The position numbers were made by a program, and so were the translations under genes. Positions 20,530-31,378 of a stretch of 64,000 nt of DNA are shown piece after piece. The notes under the pieces are model-generated. The model made no database searches. It had not been told where the DNA came from and worked only from the letters and a program-made list of their open reading frames with translations. The DNA is from Leguminivora glycinivorella (lineage: Eukaryota > Arthropoda > Insecta > Lepidoptera > Tortricidae): contig NC_062977.1 in NCBI RefSeq assembly GCF_023078275.1, positions 18,274,585-18,338,584 on the forward strand. The letters are read 5' to 3'. The first letter of the stretch is position 1, and every line of letters begins with the position of its first letter.

Positions 20530-20745
20530 GCTTACCTGGGTATCTACATCTAGCCAACGTCACTATCGCTAACGTATCATAAGCGTATCGTTAGTTTTTC
20601 CTATCGCTCTTATATAGTTGCGCGACAGAACCAGGCCTCGTAGCCGAATGGCATTTACTGCGATGTCAAACGCTGCAGAAATGCAGTCTGGCTCTGTCGC
20701 GCATTGGCGCAGACGCAAGAGCGATGGAAATAGATAGCTACGAAA
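20530..20745. repeat. Two decayed palindromic family copies
   Basis: About 20530-20636 contains CTATCGCTCTTATATAGTTG then CGCGACAGAACCAGGCC. About 20637-20745 starts CGTAGCCGAATGGCATTTAC and contains CAGTCTGGCTCTGTCGCGC with AAGAGCGATGGAAATAGATA. The copies are in opposite orientation. Confidence 0.65.
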
Positions 20746-20879
20746 TGGGTTCCAGCAGGAGTTCTACATGACATCAAATATCTCCAAACGGCCTCTACGT
20801 GTTGGATCTATATCCCCACGCACGCCTTATAAATGACCGGGCTCGAAAGACCCGAGACTTTTAAAACGGAGAAACACAT

Positions 20880-20893
20880 AATAATAATAATAT
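20880..20893. repeat. TAA/ATA microsatellite at the 5' side of the Dong-like LINE
   Basis: ATAATAATAATAT here, with TAATAATAATAA on the far side at about 23219-23232. Dong elements are known to insert into TAA repeats, so this is read as the split target. Confidence 0.75.
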
Positions 20894-20962
20894 GTTGTAT
20901 ACATAATGTACAATTGTACATATATAATTTGTCTCTATCTCTCTACAGGGTGCGTAGCCGAA
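20892..20962. repeat. 71-bp filler copied from 779 bp upstream
   Basis: Identical over 71 bp and in the same orientation as 20113-20183. It lies exactly between the TAA target and the first codon of the truncated LINE. See findings. Confidence 0.85.
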
Positions 20963-21721
20963 GTTTATTTCCCACCTTCCCTAACAACTGGTGTTACTTT
21001 CCTGCTCTACAAGTCCGGTAGTACCACGGAAGCAAAAAACTACAGACCCATCACGTGCTTGCCTACACTCTACAAGCTCCTTACATCCATTTTGAGAGCA
21101 AAAATTAACGCGCATATTGTCGCTAACAACATTCTGGCCCCCGCTCAAAATGGATGTAGGGTTGGGTCCCGTGGTACTAAAGAGCTCCTCCTCATAGACA
21201 TGACCATTTGCCAACAAGTTCGGCGGAACAAGGGGGCCATCTCGGCCGCTTGGATTGACTATAAGAAGGCCTATGATTCAGTGCCTCATTCATGGCTGGG
21301 AAGGGTATTGGAGCTGTATAAACTTGATGCAGCTTTAGTATCCTTCCTGGCTGCATGTATGAGGCAGTGGACCACAGTCCTTCGTCAACCAGGAGGCAGA
21401 GATGACCCCACTGGCCCGCAGGACTTCATAAGGATTGAGCGAGGAATATTCCAGGGTGACAGTCTGAGTCCATTATGGTTCTGCCTAGCTCTGAATCCCC
21501 TCAGCACCCTGCTGAAGGATTCAGGGCTAGGTTGCCGGCTTCGGAGAGAGGGTGAAGTCATCTCTCACCTTCTGTACATGGACGATCTCAAACTATTTGC
21601 ACCGAACACCCAAGACCTGATGGTGCTATTGAAAACCACAGAAGTTTTCAGTACCGCCATCAGAATGGAGTTTGGTGTCGATAAGTGTGCGGTTATGCAT
21701 GTACAGCGGGGGAGGTTGTAA
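20963..21721 (+). pseudogene. Dong/R4-like reverse transcriptase (first part)
   Basis: The LINE frame is open from the junction at 20963 (FPPSLTTGVTFLL), although an open frame runs back into the filler to an ATG at 20906. Blocks present are NYRPITCLPTLYKL, IDYKKAYDSVPHSWL (first catalytic Asp, residue 118 from that ATG), RGIFQGDSLSPLWFCLALNPLS, and HLLYMDDLKLFA with the YMDD catalytic pair at 224-227. The frame then fails: a G-run at about 21707-21712 is out of phase and a TAA follows at 21719-21721. The missing N-terminal part would hold the zinc-finger and DNA-binding region. FQGDSLSPLWF and the (A/S)WIDYKKAYDSVPHSW block favour the R4 clade over R2. Confidence 0.85.
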
Positions 21722-23058
21722 ATTCAGAAAATTTACAACTTTCTGAGACGATGTCGTTCAGATCTATCTCTGAATCAGAAACCTATAAGTACCTTGGTAT
21801 GTCACAGTCGTTGGGTATTGAGGATGTTGGCATTAGACGGTCGGTGAAGGAGCGCTTTTTCAGTCGGCTGACAAAAGTCCTTAACAGTCTTTTGTCAGGA
21901 GGCAACAAAGTGCGCGCCTTTAACGCCTGGGTAATGCCTCTACTCACATACTCCTTTGGCATACTAAGGTGGACACAGACCGAGCTGGACGCCCTGGATC
22001 GGAGGGTCCGGTCACTGCTTACCACACACCGTATGTTACACCCGCGCTCGTCTGTTATGAGATTGTACATCCCACGGAAGTGCGGAGGTCGAGGCTTCCT
22101 AAACGCCAAAAATCTCCACAACCGTGAGGTGTACAATCTCAGGAATTACTTCCTTAACAACGAGTGTGGGATGCATCGTGATGTGGTGGCAGTGGACGGA
22201 AACCTCACGCCGCTCTCCTTGGCGAAAGAGAACTGGCGCAAACCTGTGGTACTAAGTACTGCGGACCGCAAGGCGGTATGGGAGAGCAAGCAGCTACACG
22301 GGCGGTTCTACAAGGCCCTCACGGGACCCGATGTAGACCTGCTCGCATCGGTGAACTGGTTACGATTCGGGGACCTCTTCGGAGAAACTGAGGGTTTTGC
22401 CTGTGCAATTGCGGACGAAGTTATGATGACGAACAACTACCGGAAATATATCCTGAAGGACGGCACGGTCGACATTTGTCGGGCATGCCGCCGTCCCGGA
22501 GAATCACTCAGGCATATCATTTCCGGTTGTTCTCATCTTGCTAACAGTGAGTACTTGCACAGGCATAATCTCGTAGCCCGGATCATTCACCAGCAGCTTG
22601 CTCTTCAATACGGCCTTGTGGACCGCGAAGTACCGTACTACAAGTACTTACCTGCGCCAGTTCTTGAAAATGGCCGTGCCACGCTCTATTGGGATCGATC
22701 TATTATCACTGACAGGACTATTGTAGCCAATAAGCCTGACATTGTGATAATAGATCGACCGCAACGCCGGGCCGTGCTCGTTGACATCACCATCCCCCAT
22801 GATGAGAATCTCGTGAAAGCCGAGAAGGACAAGTCCAGTAAGTACCTAGACTTGGCTCACGAGATAACCACCATGTGGGATGTTGATTCAACGATCATTG
22901 TCCCGATAGTCGTTTCAGCGAACGGTCTCATAGCGAAGAGTCTCGACCAACATCTTAAGAGACTCTCGCTCGGTGGTTGGATCAAGGGTCAGATGCAGAA
23001 GGCGGTGATTTTGGACACAGCGCGGATAGTCCGACGGTTCCTCTCTCTGCAGCCCTAA
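21685..23058 (+). pseudogene. Dong/R4-like LINE: thumb, CCHC finger and restriction-like endonuclease
   Basis: This frame takes over after the frameshift and runs to TAA at 23056-23058. Real homology starts around EVVNSENLQLSETM; the first nine codons are out-of-phase overlap. The finger is C265-x2-C268-x8-H277-x4-C282. The endonuclease core is KPDIVIID (Pro351-Asp352), then VLVDITIP (Asp367) and a Lys/Glu cluster at 378-383, fitting the PD-(D/E)-K arrangement of restriction-like endonucleases in R2/R4-type LINEs. All key residues are present, so the only obvious lesion in this half is the upstream frameshift. Confidence 0.85.
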
Positions 23059-23249
23059 CCACCGGCAGCTTGGGCCCTGCCCCGCTGCTGGCGGCCCCCT
23101 AGGTTAGGTTTTTTATAATATGTTTATATTTTTTTATTGTTTTGTAAGTGGTTTTGTATTTTACTTTTATATTCGTATTATAAATAACCTAGCCTAAGAT
23201 TTGAAAGAAATAAAGAGGAATAATAATAATAAAATGCTTTAATTGTAAG

Positions 23250-23465
23250 ATATATTATTATCGTGAGCGTTTGTGCATTCGGCTACGCACACTGACTGCG
23301 TTTCAATCGCCGCTTAACGTCAACGATTGTCACCCCACAGTTGCTTACGCTCATATATCTATCTTAGCTAGCTTTCTCTATAGCTCTTCTGTATTGGCGA
23401 GTTAGAGCTAGCTAATAGCTACGATAACGATATGAGCGTAAGGTATTTAGATGTTGGCTAGATAA
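23250..23465. repeat. Palindromic family fragment and relative
   Basis: CGTGAGCGTTTGTGCATTCG then GCTACGCAC is a right end without its left part, immediately downstream of the LINE. About 23290-23460 is a diverged relative with CTATAGCTCTTCTGTATTGG and CGAGTTAGAGCTAG. Confidence 0.55.
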
Positions 23466-24215
23466 CCTCCTTTTACAGACTCTTTTGAGGACCGTTTGTA
23501 CTCATGTTACTTTTGAACTTTGTAGCTCCAGTTTTATTCAAAGGTACTCGCATGAATTATTATAGTCCATATTGCTCTATTTTTGAAGATATTATGATGT
23601 GTCTAAATTGAGCACGTATTTTTTTTGTGTTTTGCATTTTTAACTACGCGCAACAAAATGGTTTATCAAAGTTTAAGTATTTATTTATCTAGGCTTCATA
23701 AGTTCTAAAAAAAATACATTGTTTTGTTAAATATTCAAATATCTAAATTAATTGGTAATTACAACCTAGACCTTTAGGCCTTTAGGCTTTGGTAGGCCTT
23801 TTTGCCAAGAGTGACACTGTAACTTAATAGTTCATGTGCTCTGCCTACCCCTTTATGTGACACAGGCGTGATTATATGTATGTATGTATGTATGTAATAG
23901 GTAAATACATATGTTTAATACGTGTACTGATTTTGTTTTTGTTTAAAAGTTGGTTATGTTATTAGGTTGGTTACCTAACGTTTATATATTCATAACTTTT
24001 AGGTTCCACGCTCGTCGCTCAGTGGAGAAAATATGAAACCACACAAACAGAACACTTCAGATTGCTATTATTTTTCTTATAGGTAAGTATTTTATTTTAT
24101 TTCACTTAACATTTTTCACTTAGCATTTTGTTCTTTATTTTCACACTTCCAGACAATAATTTCAGTCTAAACTTGACTAAAATCACTTTGAGCATTTCTC
24201 AACTTGTTATTATTT
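23466..24215. other. No gene; one inverted dispersed repeat and a TGTA tract
   Basis: 23765-23880 holds TTTTTGCCAAGAGTGACACT and CTGCCTACCCCTTTATG, the inverse of the 19955 family, followed by (TATG)n. The rest is unassigned. Confidence 0.5.
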
Positions 24216-24217
24216 TT

Positions 24218-24460
24218 TCCTCTCACTAGCTCGGAAACACGTGTTTTGTCCTTTAATAGCAGCGGGTAAAAACGCATTTTATCCACTAGTGGGTAAAGTA
24301 ATTTGACCTTGAATAAAGTCAAATTAACTGCTTTAAAATTGATAAAAGTAGGTGAATCTAGTTATAAAGATGATTTACCACCTGTGGAACTACTAGAAGC
24401 AGTGATAAACGCATTTTTTGCGTTGTAGTTTCCTCGCTACAGTGAGGGGAAAAGTTTTGT
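24218..24460. repeat. Palindromic dispersed repeat (AAACACGTGTTTTGTCC family)
   Basis: Starts TCCTCTCACTAGCTCGGAAA, with GTAAAAACGCATTTTATCC, and ends with the inverse-like TTTCCTCGCTACAGTGAGGG. The first 80 bp recur inverted at 16139-16222. Confidence 0.5.
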
Positions 24461-24815
24461 GTTACACGGGTGCAAATGTATTTTACTTCTCGTGTGTTAA
24501 AAAACTCGCAAGTTTTTATTTCAACTCGCTTCGCTCGTGGTTCAACTATAAAATCCTTACACTTGCTCGTTTTTCAATTCCACACTCGGCGTTAAAATAC
24601 AACTTTGCCCCCTTGTACAACAAATAACTATTATTTCAATGAAATGACCTTAACTTGGATAACATTATAAAAATAATTTTAATTACTAAAGCAGTGAACG
24701 CCGCCGGAATATTTCACGTTGTCTAATTAAGTCCGAAGGTAACATTAAATTAATTCAGAGCCCGGGTAACAAATGTGATAAAATGAAAGTTTTCCCAATG
24801 CCGGGCCGGGTGTAC
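24461..24815. other. No gene recognised
   Basis: The 69-codon frame at 24418-24627 overlaps the repeat and has no family features. Confidence 0.4.
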
Positions 24816-24821
24816 CACGAG

Positions 24822-25010
24822 TTTTTAAACCCCAGACGCAAAAACGACGGGGTGTTATAAGTTTGACGTGTCTGTCTGTTTATGTGTCTGTTTGTGAAAG
24901 CTGAGTTAGTCGAGAATGTTCTTTGCCATGTTTCATGAAAATCGGTCCACTATGTCGGGGTTTTTCAAAATTTTTATTTTGTGGTTAGGTTATTATTATT
25001 AGAGATTAAG
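24822..25010 (+). repeat. Copy of the CCCCCGACGCAAAAACGACG family
   Basis: AAACCCCAGACGCAAAAACG, GGGGTGTTATAAGTTTGACG, then ATGTTTCATGAAAATCGGTC and TTTTGTGGTTAGGTTA. Its TCTG tract is short. Confidence 0.65.
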
Positions 25011-25642
25011 AATACTTTGATCAATAGCGCTAAACGTCACAGAAGATGACAATCAATGTTTAAAGAAAGTGAATACTCGGAGCGCCCAAAACGGTTACAC
25101 ATTATGACCAAAAATTACATTTTCCGTGAGGCTTAAGCTATTAAGTAATGTACACACATACATTTTCACGAGGAGTGAGGCGGATCATATGAAATTGCTC
25201 AAGTCTCAGTGCCAATGCCAGTCAGCATTTAAGGGGTTGAAAAAAAAATGAAATAGTGATTTTGCAGTGATGGTTTGCTAGCCTATCGCCCACAACAAAA
25301 TTGAAGCCATTGGTATGGGTGGCATACCAGAGTCGACTTACGATACCCTAGGGAGGAAACTAAAACGTATTCTAAAATGTTAAAAATTCATAGTACGGTC
25401 TCTCGGCCGCCGCGGGACGTCGGACGCCCGAATCGCGGCTTTTGTAATATTAAATCTCATCTCATCAAAAACAAAATGCTATCAAAACGACGTAGATAGT
25501 GGTAGGAATATCTTTGTGGAATCTAATGGTATTAAAAGGCAACAGTTTAAAAATCCAGAAAGCAAACACTACGGCGTAGCCGAACTACGTAGGTACTAGC
25601 GAAGCTGTCTATAACTCTTTAACCCGGTTCAGTGAATAACCA

Positions 25643-25783
25643 CAAAATAAAAATTTTGAAAAACCCCCGACCGCGACATAGTAACTTTCATGAAACATGG
25701 CTAAGAACACTCCCGACTAACTCAGCTTTCAGACTAAAAAAACTAAATCTAAATCGGTTCATTCGTTCGGGAGCTACGATGCC

Positions 25784-25838
<55 letters not shown>

Positions 25839-25893
25839 CACAAACAGACACGTCAAACTTATAACACCACTTCATTTTTGCGTCGGGGGTTAA
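25643..25893 (-). repeat. Copy of the CCCCCGACGCAAAAACGACG family with ACAG microsatellite
   Basis: In inverted orientation, with a long (ACAG)n tract at about 25788-25835 where the plus-strand copies have (TCTG)n. The 95-codon frame across it reads TDRQTDRQ and is a microsatellite artefact. Confidence 0.7.
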
Positions 25894-26046
25894 AAAAATC
25901 AGTTTTGAGCAGGTTTTAATAGTCTTCAAGATCGTATTTCACGACTTTGATTTAGTTTACCGTGGACGATTTTCAGGTTATAGACTAATTCATATTTGAA
26001 TAAAGTTATAAAAAATCGCTATCTGAACTACAAAGACGCACTAGTA

Positions 26047-26397
26047 TACAGAGTGGGGCCTGTAACAAAGGCGAATAATTGAACTGTAGGCTATTCTCCT
26101 TATACTGATCAACATTTGTTCAGTGACTTTTAAAAATTATGAAGTCTTTAAATTTTTAATTTTTCATACAAAATAAATATTAGCTTCAATGTACGCCATT
26201 ATTGTTGTCATTGACGTTGTCTGTCACACTTTAGACTTAACAGAATTCGCAATACATTACCTCTTAGAAAAAACTTTCAATGGTGATAAAAATCAAAATA
26301 CAAGTTATTTTTAAAAGTCGCCGAACAAATGTTGATCAGTATAAGGAGAATAGCCTGGAGTTCAATTCTTCGCCTTTGTTACAGGCCCCACTCTGTA
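26047..26397. mobile_element. MITE with ACAGAGTGGGGCCTG ends
   Basis: ACAGAGTGGGGCCTGTAACA at the left and, inverted, the same sequence at the right (TGTTACAGGCCCCACTCTGT). Both are flanked by TAT/ATA, and the inverted similarity continues through CTCCTTATACTGATCAACAT. About 350 bp, TA-type target. Confidence 0.75.
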
Positions 26398-26399
26398 TA

Positions 26400-27410
26400 A
26401 AAAGAAATGTAGGAAATAGTTGAAAATTATACTGAATATCCATATTGGACACTTCATAATTTATGTTAATAAACATGGAAAGATAAAACACAGAAAAACC
26501 AATAAAATGTCAACGTCCGATTTCTCCGCCAAATTTTCTTTCTAGAATTGACCGTACGATCTTCCAAGATAAAATATAAATTTCGATTCAGTAATTCTGA
26601 ATAGAATTCTTTGACACGAAAAAGTAACTGACTTTCTTTATCTCATCTTAAATATTCAAGAATAATTTACGTAGCTTTTTGTAAGAAGCAATCTTTTAGC
26701 GGTATTTAAATACATTCTTGGGCATTTTAAATGGACCCAGAGGTCGATATTAACTAGATTGGATCATACGATTACTTGGCAACACTTAATTCACTTTGTG
26801 TCTGCTTCAGAACTTCATTAATATTGGGACTTTTGTACCTCGTTCCCATAATAACTTCATCGTCAGCATGATGTTCAGTCGGCGAGATTCGAACATTAAA
26901 ATACTTCGAGTTCGTCATTAAACGGTTCTATGTCGTTCAATTATTCCCTTAGTTGTCTTTAATTAATATTACAATAACAAAAATATACATATCTTAAACA
27001 CTAACGAAACATTTTGCATAAATAATTAATCTTTATATTTTATTTCAATATTTTTCCATACTTTTCGTACCTAGCCGCCGTCTTATAGTGACATCGCGCT
27101 CTCACTTACTTCCATACGAATAGACAGTGTACGCTAGCGTCAAGGTCATTGGGTGTTGTCAGCGTCTTAATGTAAAGATAGTATCTATTTCGGTTAAAAA
27201 AATGGTAACTTTTGACATTTGGCAATCCGACGAGTGACAAAATGTTGTTCTTTAATCAAAAACGCTTCTTTTGAAATGAACATTTCCGAATCGACCATGT
27301 CGTTTCTAGCGCCAAATATTTTATTCATCGTTACATTACTTATCTCAAAGAGTATTATGTCAAATAAACACTAGAACTACAACTCTGATAATAACCACTC
27401 AAGTCGTATT
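26400..27410. other. No gene; one low-copy inverted repeat
   Basis: 26622-26705 (CACGAAAAAGTAACT, GTAGCTTTTTGTAAGAAGCA) recurs inverted at 30785-30870, and a diverged version may lie at 39990-40030. Nothing else is recognised. Confidence 0.45.
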
Positions 27411-27564
27411 CTAAGGTCGATAGTTCACTATCATATGTTTATCATAGAAATATGATCATAGGTCTGTATGCCTCCCTTTTTCTCCAACGTGAAGAAAAAG
27501 GACGGCAAGTTGCCTATGATCATATTTCTATGATAAACATATGATAGTGGACTATCGGCCTAAG
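27411..27564. mobile_element. 154-bp hairpin MITE
   Basis: The arms CTAAGGTCGATAG... and ...CTATCGGCCTAAG are about 50 bp each, including a perfect CACTATCATATGTTTATCAT and AGAAATATGATCATAGG. The loop is about 55 bp. Confidence 0.75.
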
Positions 27565-27894
27565 AACATAGTCAGCTTGAATCGTGTTATATAAATATTA
27601 GGCACTTAGGTATGCCTAAGCCAGAAACTTATTCGGTTCCAAACCCAGAGGTTCGGTTTAAATAATATTTTATTGTCTAAAGAAATTACAAAATTTCACT
27701 TATAAGACAACAATATACATATATGATTAGTATGTTAGCAGTAGCAAGCATGCGTACTTATTTTATAGGTTAGTTAAATTACTACAGTATTTTTATGACC
27801 ATAGTTGGTATAACATGAATTTCAGCTGGAAACAAGATTCCGCAAGTTGTATACATTTTTAGTTTGATTTGTTGTCGCGCCAGCCAAGTAAGTA
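27565..27894. other. No gene recognised
   Basis: TTATTGTCTAAAGAAATTAC near 27670 resembles a minus-strand LINE 3' end; otherwise unassigned. Confidence 0.4.
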
Positions 27895-28850
27895 AGTAAT
27901 TAAGTTTTATTCCTAAATATTGTCTTTTATATATGTTTTTAATTTTGATCTAAATTTACTGAAACTCTTTATGTCCTTAATGTTTGTTGGTAGGCTATTA
28001 TCACAGAATATATAATAGTACAAGCTATTATACAGTTTCGCACCATCGTACATCAGATTGCAAGTCCCATATCGGGTTCTGGGAAATCGTAATGCTAGGC
28101 TTTCGGCATTTCTAAGTTTCATCTTTTGGAATTTACTCCTTTTACTAAACTCGATTTCGGATTGTGCATATTTCTTTGTTTAATATTTTTCGTATTAGGA
28201 TACATGTTTTGTAGGAATATATTTGTTTGACGTTCATAATCGCTGTTTTTTCGTATAAAGTTTTAGTTGGCGTTCTATAGTCATAATGAAAAAGTACCTT
28301 AATAATTTTGTTCTGTGCAATTTGAAGTTCTTTTATGTGGGACGCTGCTGCAGTTCCCCATTATTCAGTTAGGTATTCCAAATGTGGCTTAATTAAAGAA
28401 TTATAAATGTTGACGCGTGTTTGTTTTGGAAGGTAACTACTAATGTGGCGCATTGCTGCTGTTAGCGATGTAATTTTAGGTTTAATTTTAGCTATATGTG
28501 GCTTCCACGTGAGTTTACTATCTAACGTCAATCCTAGGTACTTTTCATGGTCTTCTTCTAATATTTTTTCTCCGTTTATATATAAATCTTGACTATGCTC
28601 GATATTTTTGTTTTTTGCTGCAAATATTACGTAACATGTTTTAGTAGTATTTATGGTAAGTAAATTTTGATTGAACCAATTTGAGAGCAAATCTAAGTCG
28701 TTTTGTGCTACTTGAAATATATTATGAGTGGAATTGCCAAAATAAAATAAACACGTATCGTCCGCGTATAAGGTAAGGTTATTACTTATTACCGCCATTG
28801 AGATAAGACGTTAAATAATTGAGTCACTACCAGTCAGGCATTGAAACTAG
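27895..28850 (-). pseudogene. CR1/Jockey-group LINE remnant
   Basis: The minus-strand frame 28361-28798 holds LTLYADDTCLFY (block C, catalytic Asp pair) and NEKYLGLTLDSKLTWKPH-type thumb sequence (HEKYLGLTLDSKLTWKPHIA here), followed by NIYNSLIKPHLEYL. The frame breaks near 28360; the C-terminal tail is readable again in the frame 27913-28122 (GAKLYNSL, FSKFRSKLKTYI). Everything upstream of block C is missing. It is an old, broken copy, and its exact edges are not defined by a target duplication. Confidence 0.75.
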
Positions 28851-28951
28851 TGGGATTTTTTTTTAAATAACATCATGAGATTCATTATGATCATTATATG
28901 CACATATTGCAGGTAACTATTATAATTCAAACTTTCACGATTTTTACACAT

Positions 28952-29012
28952 ATTTAAAATTGCAAACGGGACTTAATAAATACGCGATTAAGTCCCGTTT
29001 GCAATTTTAAAT
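28952..29012. repeat. Perfect 26-bp stem hairpin
   Basis: ATTTAAAATTGCAAACGGGA continuing CTTAAT, then a 9-base loop, then the exact inverse ATTAAGTCCCGTTTGC and on. No terminator function is implied. Confidence 0.8.
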
Positions 29013-29048
29013 AAACTATTATAATCTTAATAAATCTGAAAATAAACC

Positions 29049-29268
29049 GTAAGGTACAGCGGGGCAAATCTAGACTGGGGAGCAATTGTAACTGATCCAT
29101 TTTTTCCATTATTACACTATGATGTTGAGTTCTGCATGTATCCACTGAACACACCTACCATATATAACCGGTGGACACTCTATTTAATAATGCAAACATT
29201 GTAAAACATGAAAAAAATGGACCAGTTATATTTGCCCCCCAATCGAGATTTGCCCCGCTGTACCTTAC
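29049..29268. mobile_element. 220-bp MITE with GTAAGGTACAGCGGGGC ends
   Basis: GTAAGGTACAGCGGGGCAAA and its inverse TTTGCCCCGCTGTACCTTAC form the ends. Inverted similarity extends about 60 bp, through the ACTG(A/G)TCCATTTTTT block. Confidence 0.8.
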
Positions 29269-29427
29269 ATCTCAACAGTTGACTATTTCACCACAGTGAC
29301 ATTGACACTTGATACTGACAATTCTGTGCCTATTTCTGGGTTGATAAGTAACATTAATACTCAGCGTCAATATTTCCTTGTTGAGCAGGCAATGATCGGC
29401 GAACTGTCACTGATCAACCTTTGAATA

Positions 29428-29460
29428 GGTTTTTTTTTAACTGGCCAATGATTGACCTTA
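29428..29460 (-). repeat. LINE 3' end, split by the hAT-type element (left piece)
   Basis: GGTTTTTTTTTAACTGGCC then AATGATTGACCTTA. With 30338-30470 it matches the 3' ends at 40685 and 54996 (TTGACC(C/T)TAGTC(G/A)CACCTGATGG). Confidence 0.6.
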
Positions 29461-29468
29461 GTCGCACC
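29461..29468. repeat. 8-bp target duplication (left) of the hAT-type element
   Basis: GTCGCACC, identical to 30330-30337. Confidence 0.85.
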
Positions 29469-30329
29469 TAGAGATGGGTCGTGGGTAAATACCCAATCTA
29501 CCCACCCAGGTATTTACCCGGTAATTACCTATCTACCCGGTATTTACCCGTATCTACCCAAATTGAAAATGGGGATAAATACTAAGTTAGTGGTTGTAAT
29601 TTTTATACACAATTTAAAACAAAACTGTTCAGTCAAATAGACAATTAAGTTTACAGAATTTTTAATGCATATTTTTCAAAATAATTAAAAAAATATGTTT
29701 TATGTGTGCTTTTTAGATTGTATTAATTAGTCGTATTTATACGATAAAGATAAACTTCCTAGTACTGGTTGGAGGGTGTTATGGTGGGGTTAGGGGGGGT
29801 AAAATGTATTTTTTTCATATTTCATGGAAACTATCATTAATATCGAAAAGTATTGTATGTACGAACTAAAGTATACACAATTTCCTACAAAAAAGTTTAT
29901 ATGCATTTTTGTCATAAAACATACTATGTATGAGTTATGAGCTTGAAAAAGATTTTTTTAAATATTTTTATTCACATATTTTTATTTACAGTTTTAATTT
30001 ATCAAACTTATAATTTATACTAAAAGCATTTGAAATTATTTCCGTATGTCAGAGAATAATATTACACGATTTTTATAGTTGGAGTGATACACTAAAATCA
30101 CATTTTATCTCATAGCAACCTATTCGTTCCCAATTTGAATAAACATTATGTGTACAATTACAAAGACTGACTTAAATTAATCTATTTTAGCCCAAACACC
30201 ATTTAAAAACGTCAAATTTGGAAGAAAAATGAAAATACCCGCGTATTTACCCGCGGGTAGGTAATTATCGGGTATTTACCCGGTAAATACCCACCGTCGG
30301 GTATTTACCTGGGTAGTTACCCATCTCTA
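29469..30329. mobile_element. 861-bp non-autonomous hAT-type element
   Basis: Ends are TAGAGATGGGT and its exact inverse ACCCATCTCTA, with an 8-bp duplication GTCGCACC, which is typical of hAT. Both subterminal regions are dense in TACCC/GGGTA words (GTATTTACCCG at left, CGGGTATTTACC at right), as transposase-binding arrays often are. The middle is AT-rich with no transposase. Confidence 0.85.
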
Positions 30330-30337
30330 GTCGCACC
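30330..30337. repeat. 8-bp target duplication (right) of the hAT-type element
   Basis: GTCGCACC, matching 29461-29468. Confidence 0.85.
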
Positions 30338-30470
30338 TGATGGAAAGTGACGACAACGCCTAAGTTGTAGCTCACTGGTTTAGTAATAGCCTATTCACTC
30401 TTGACTTGAATACACCCAGATTGTAGGTATTCGACCGACAGATGAGGGGAGCATGTTCCATGTTAGCTTA
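30338..30470 (-). repeat. LINE 3' end (right piece)
   Basis: TGATGGAAAGTGACGACAAC, GCTCACTGGTTTAGTAATAG, CCTATTCACTCTTGACTTGA: the continuation of 29428-29460 and homologous to 55030-55110. Confidence 0.6.
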
Positions 30471-30894
30471 GGTACCTACATACAAGTTTATGGCTGTAAT
30501 GAGGACAGGCAATCACCAACACCTGGGCGATTACACTGAAATAAATGAGATGCAAATTTCTAAACTATTCCATCTGGTTTGGTCCGCAGTGATGAGCTTG
30601 TAGAAAAATGTTATTTCCCGTGTGTAATGGCATGGAATTTATCCCGCGCCGACGTAAAAAGGAACGGTCTAGTTTGATTTCTCCGCGAAGGTGGAATCGA
30701 GTTCGATTTTGTGAAACAATTCTTCATTTCGTAAGTATTATGTTACTTTGAAGAATGAATACCTACTTATCAATAATGCTGCCAATATCTTGCAAAAAAT
30801 TGCTTCTTACAAAAAGCTACATAAATTAGTTTTAAATAATAAAGAAAAAGGCAAAGTTACTTTTTCGTGCTGGCATTCCATTAGTACCTAAAGA
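30471..30894. other. No gene; inverted low-copy repeat
   Basis: 30785-30870 is the inverse of 26622-26705; otherwise unassigned. Confidence 0.45.
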
Positions 30895-31378
30895 TAGTTG
30901 ATGTGTTTTATTTATAAATCTCAGGTTCTCATTCTCATAAAAAAAAACATTTCTCTTTTAGATCTAGTTTTCAGAGATAAAGTCTATAATAAACTTCCCA
31001 AGGTCATCAGAGATGAAGACACAAATAGTTTGTTTAATAGAAAGATCTCTGAATACTTACTAGAGAACTCATTTTATTCGCTACAAGACAAGAGTACTTT
31101 AATAGTGATGTATAGTCATAGTATTTATTTTAGTAGAGTTTACTGTTTGTTATTGTTTATAAGAAATATAATTACTCACCTTGCTCTCCTTAATAGTAAC
31201 AGTGTATATAGTGTATAATAGATAGCCTTAAGCCAAAATTCTAAAACGATGTACTTTAGTTAAGTTAGATTTAAGTCACATTGCAGTGCCCTACATGGTT
31301 TCATAGCTGAACAAACAAAATGTAACACCTTGTACTACCTATGGTAGCAATAAAGATAACTGATTACTGATTACTGAT
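30895..31378 (+). pseudogene. CR1/Jockey-group LINE, C-terminal tail and 3' end
   Basis: The plus-strand frame 30898-31218 includes FRDKVYNKLPKVIRDEDTNS, then FNRKISEYLLENSFYS. This is the usual C-terminal tail of such LINEs after the reverse transcriptase (YNKLP...F...L..YLL). The 3' untranslated part ends AATAAAGATAACTGATTACT with the unit TGATTAC repeated, a tail style of some CR1-group LINEs. No catalytic domain remains. Confidence 0.6.

Larger units (their letters stand above)
20963..23218 (+). mobile_element. Dong/R4-like LINE, 5' truncated, in a TAA repeat
   Basis: Encodes, in order, most of a reverse transcriptase, a CCHC finger and a restriction-like endonuclease, the layout of the R4 clade to which Bombyx Dong belongs. 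It ends with a short untranslated region (about 23059-23218) running into TAATAATAATAA. The 5' side is cut just before the first reverse-transcriptase blocks and carries 71 bp of filler. One frameshift splits the frame, so it is not functional as read. Confidence 0.85.

Noticed and set aside
21685..21721. Overlap of two frames as a programmed frameshift in the Dong-like LINE
   Set aside because: R4-type LINEs use a single frame, and the break lies in a G homopolymer between conserved blocks. A mutation or sequencing error is more likely.
25632..25919. 95-codon frame with TDRQ repeats
   Set aside because: Microsatellite (ACAG)n inside a dispersed repeat.
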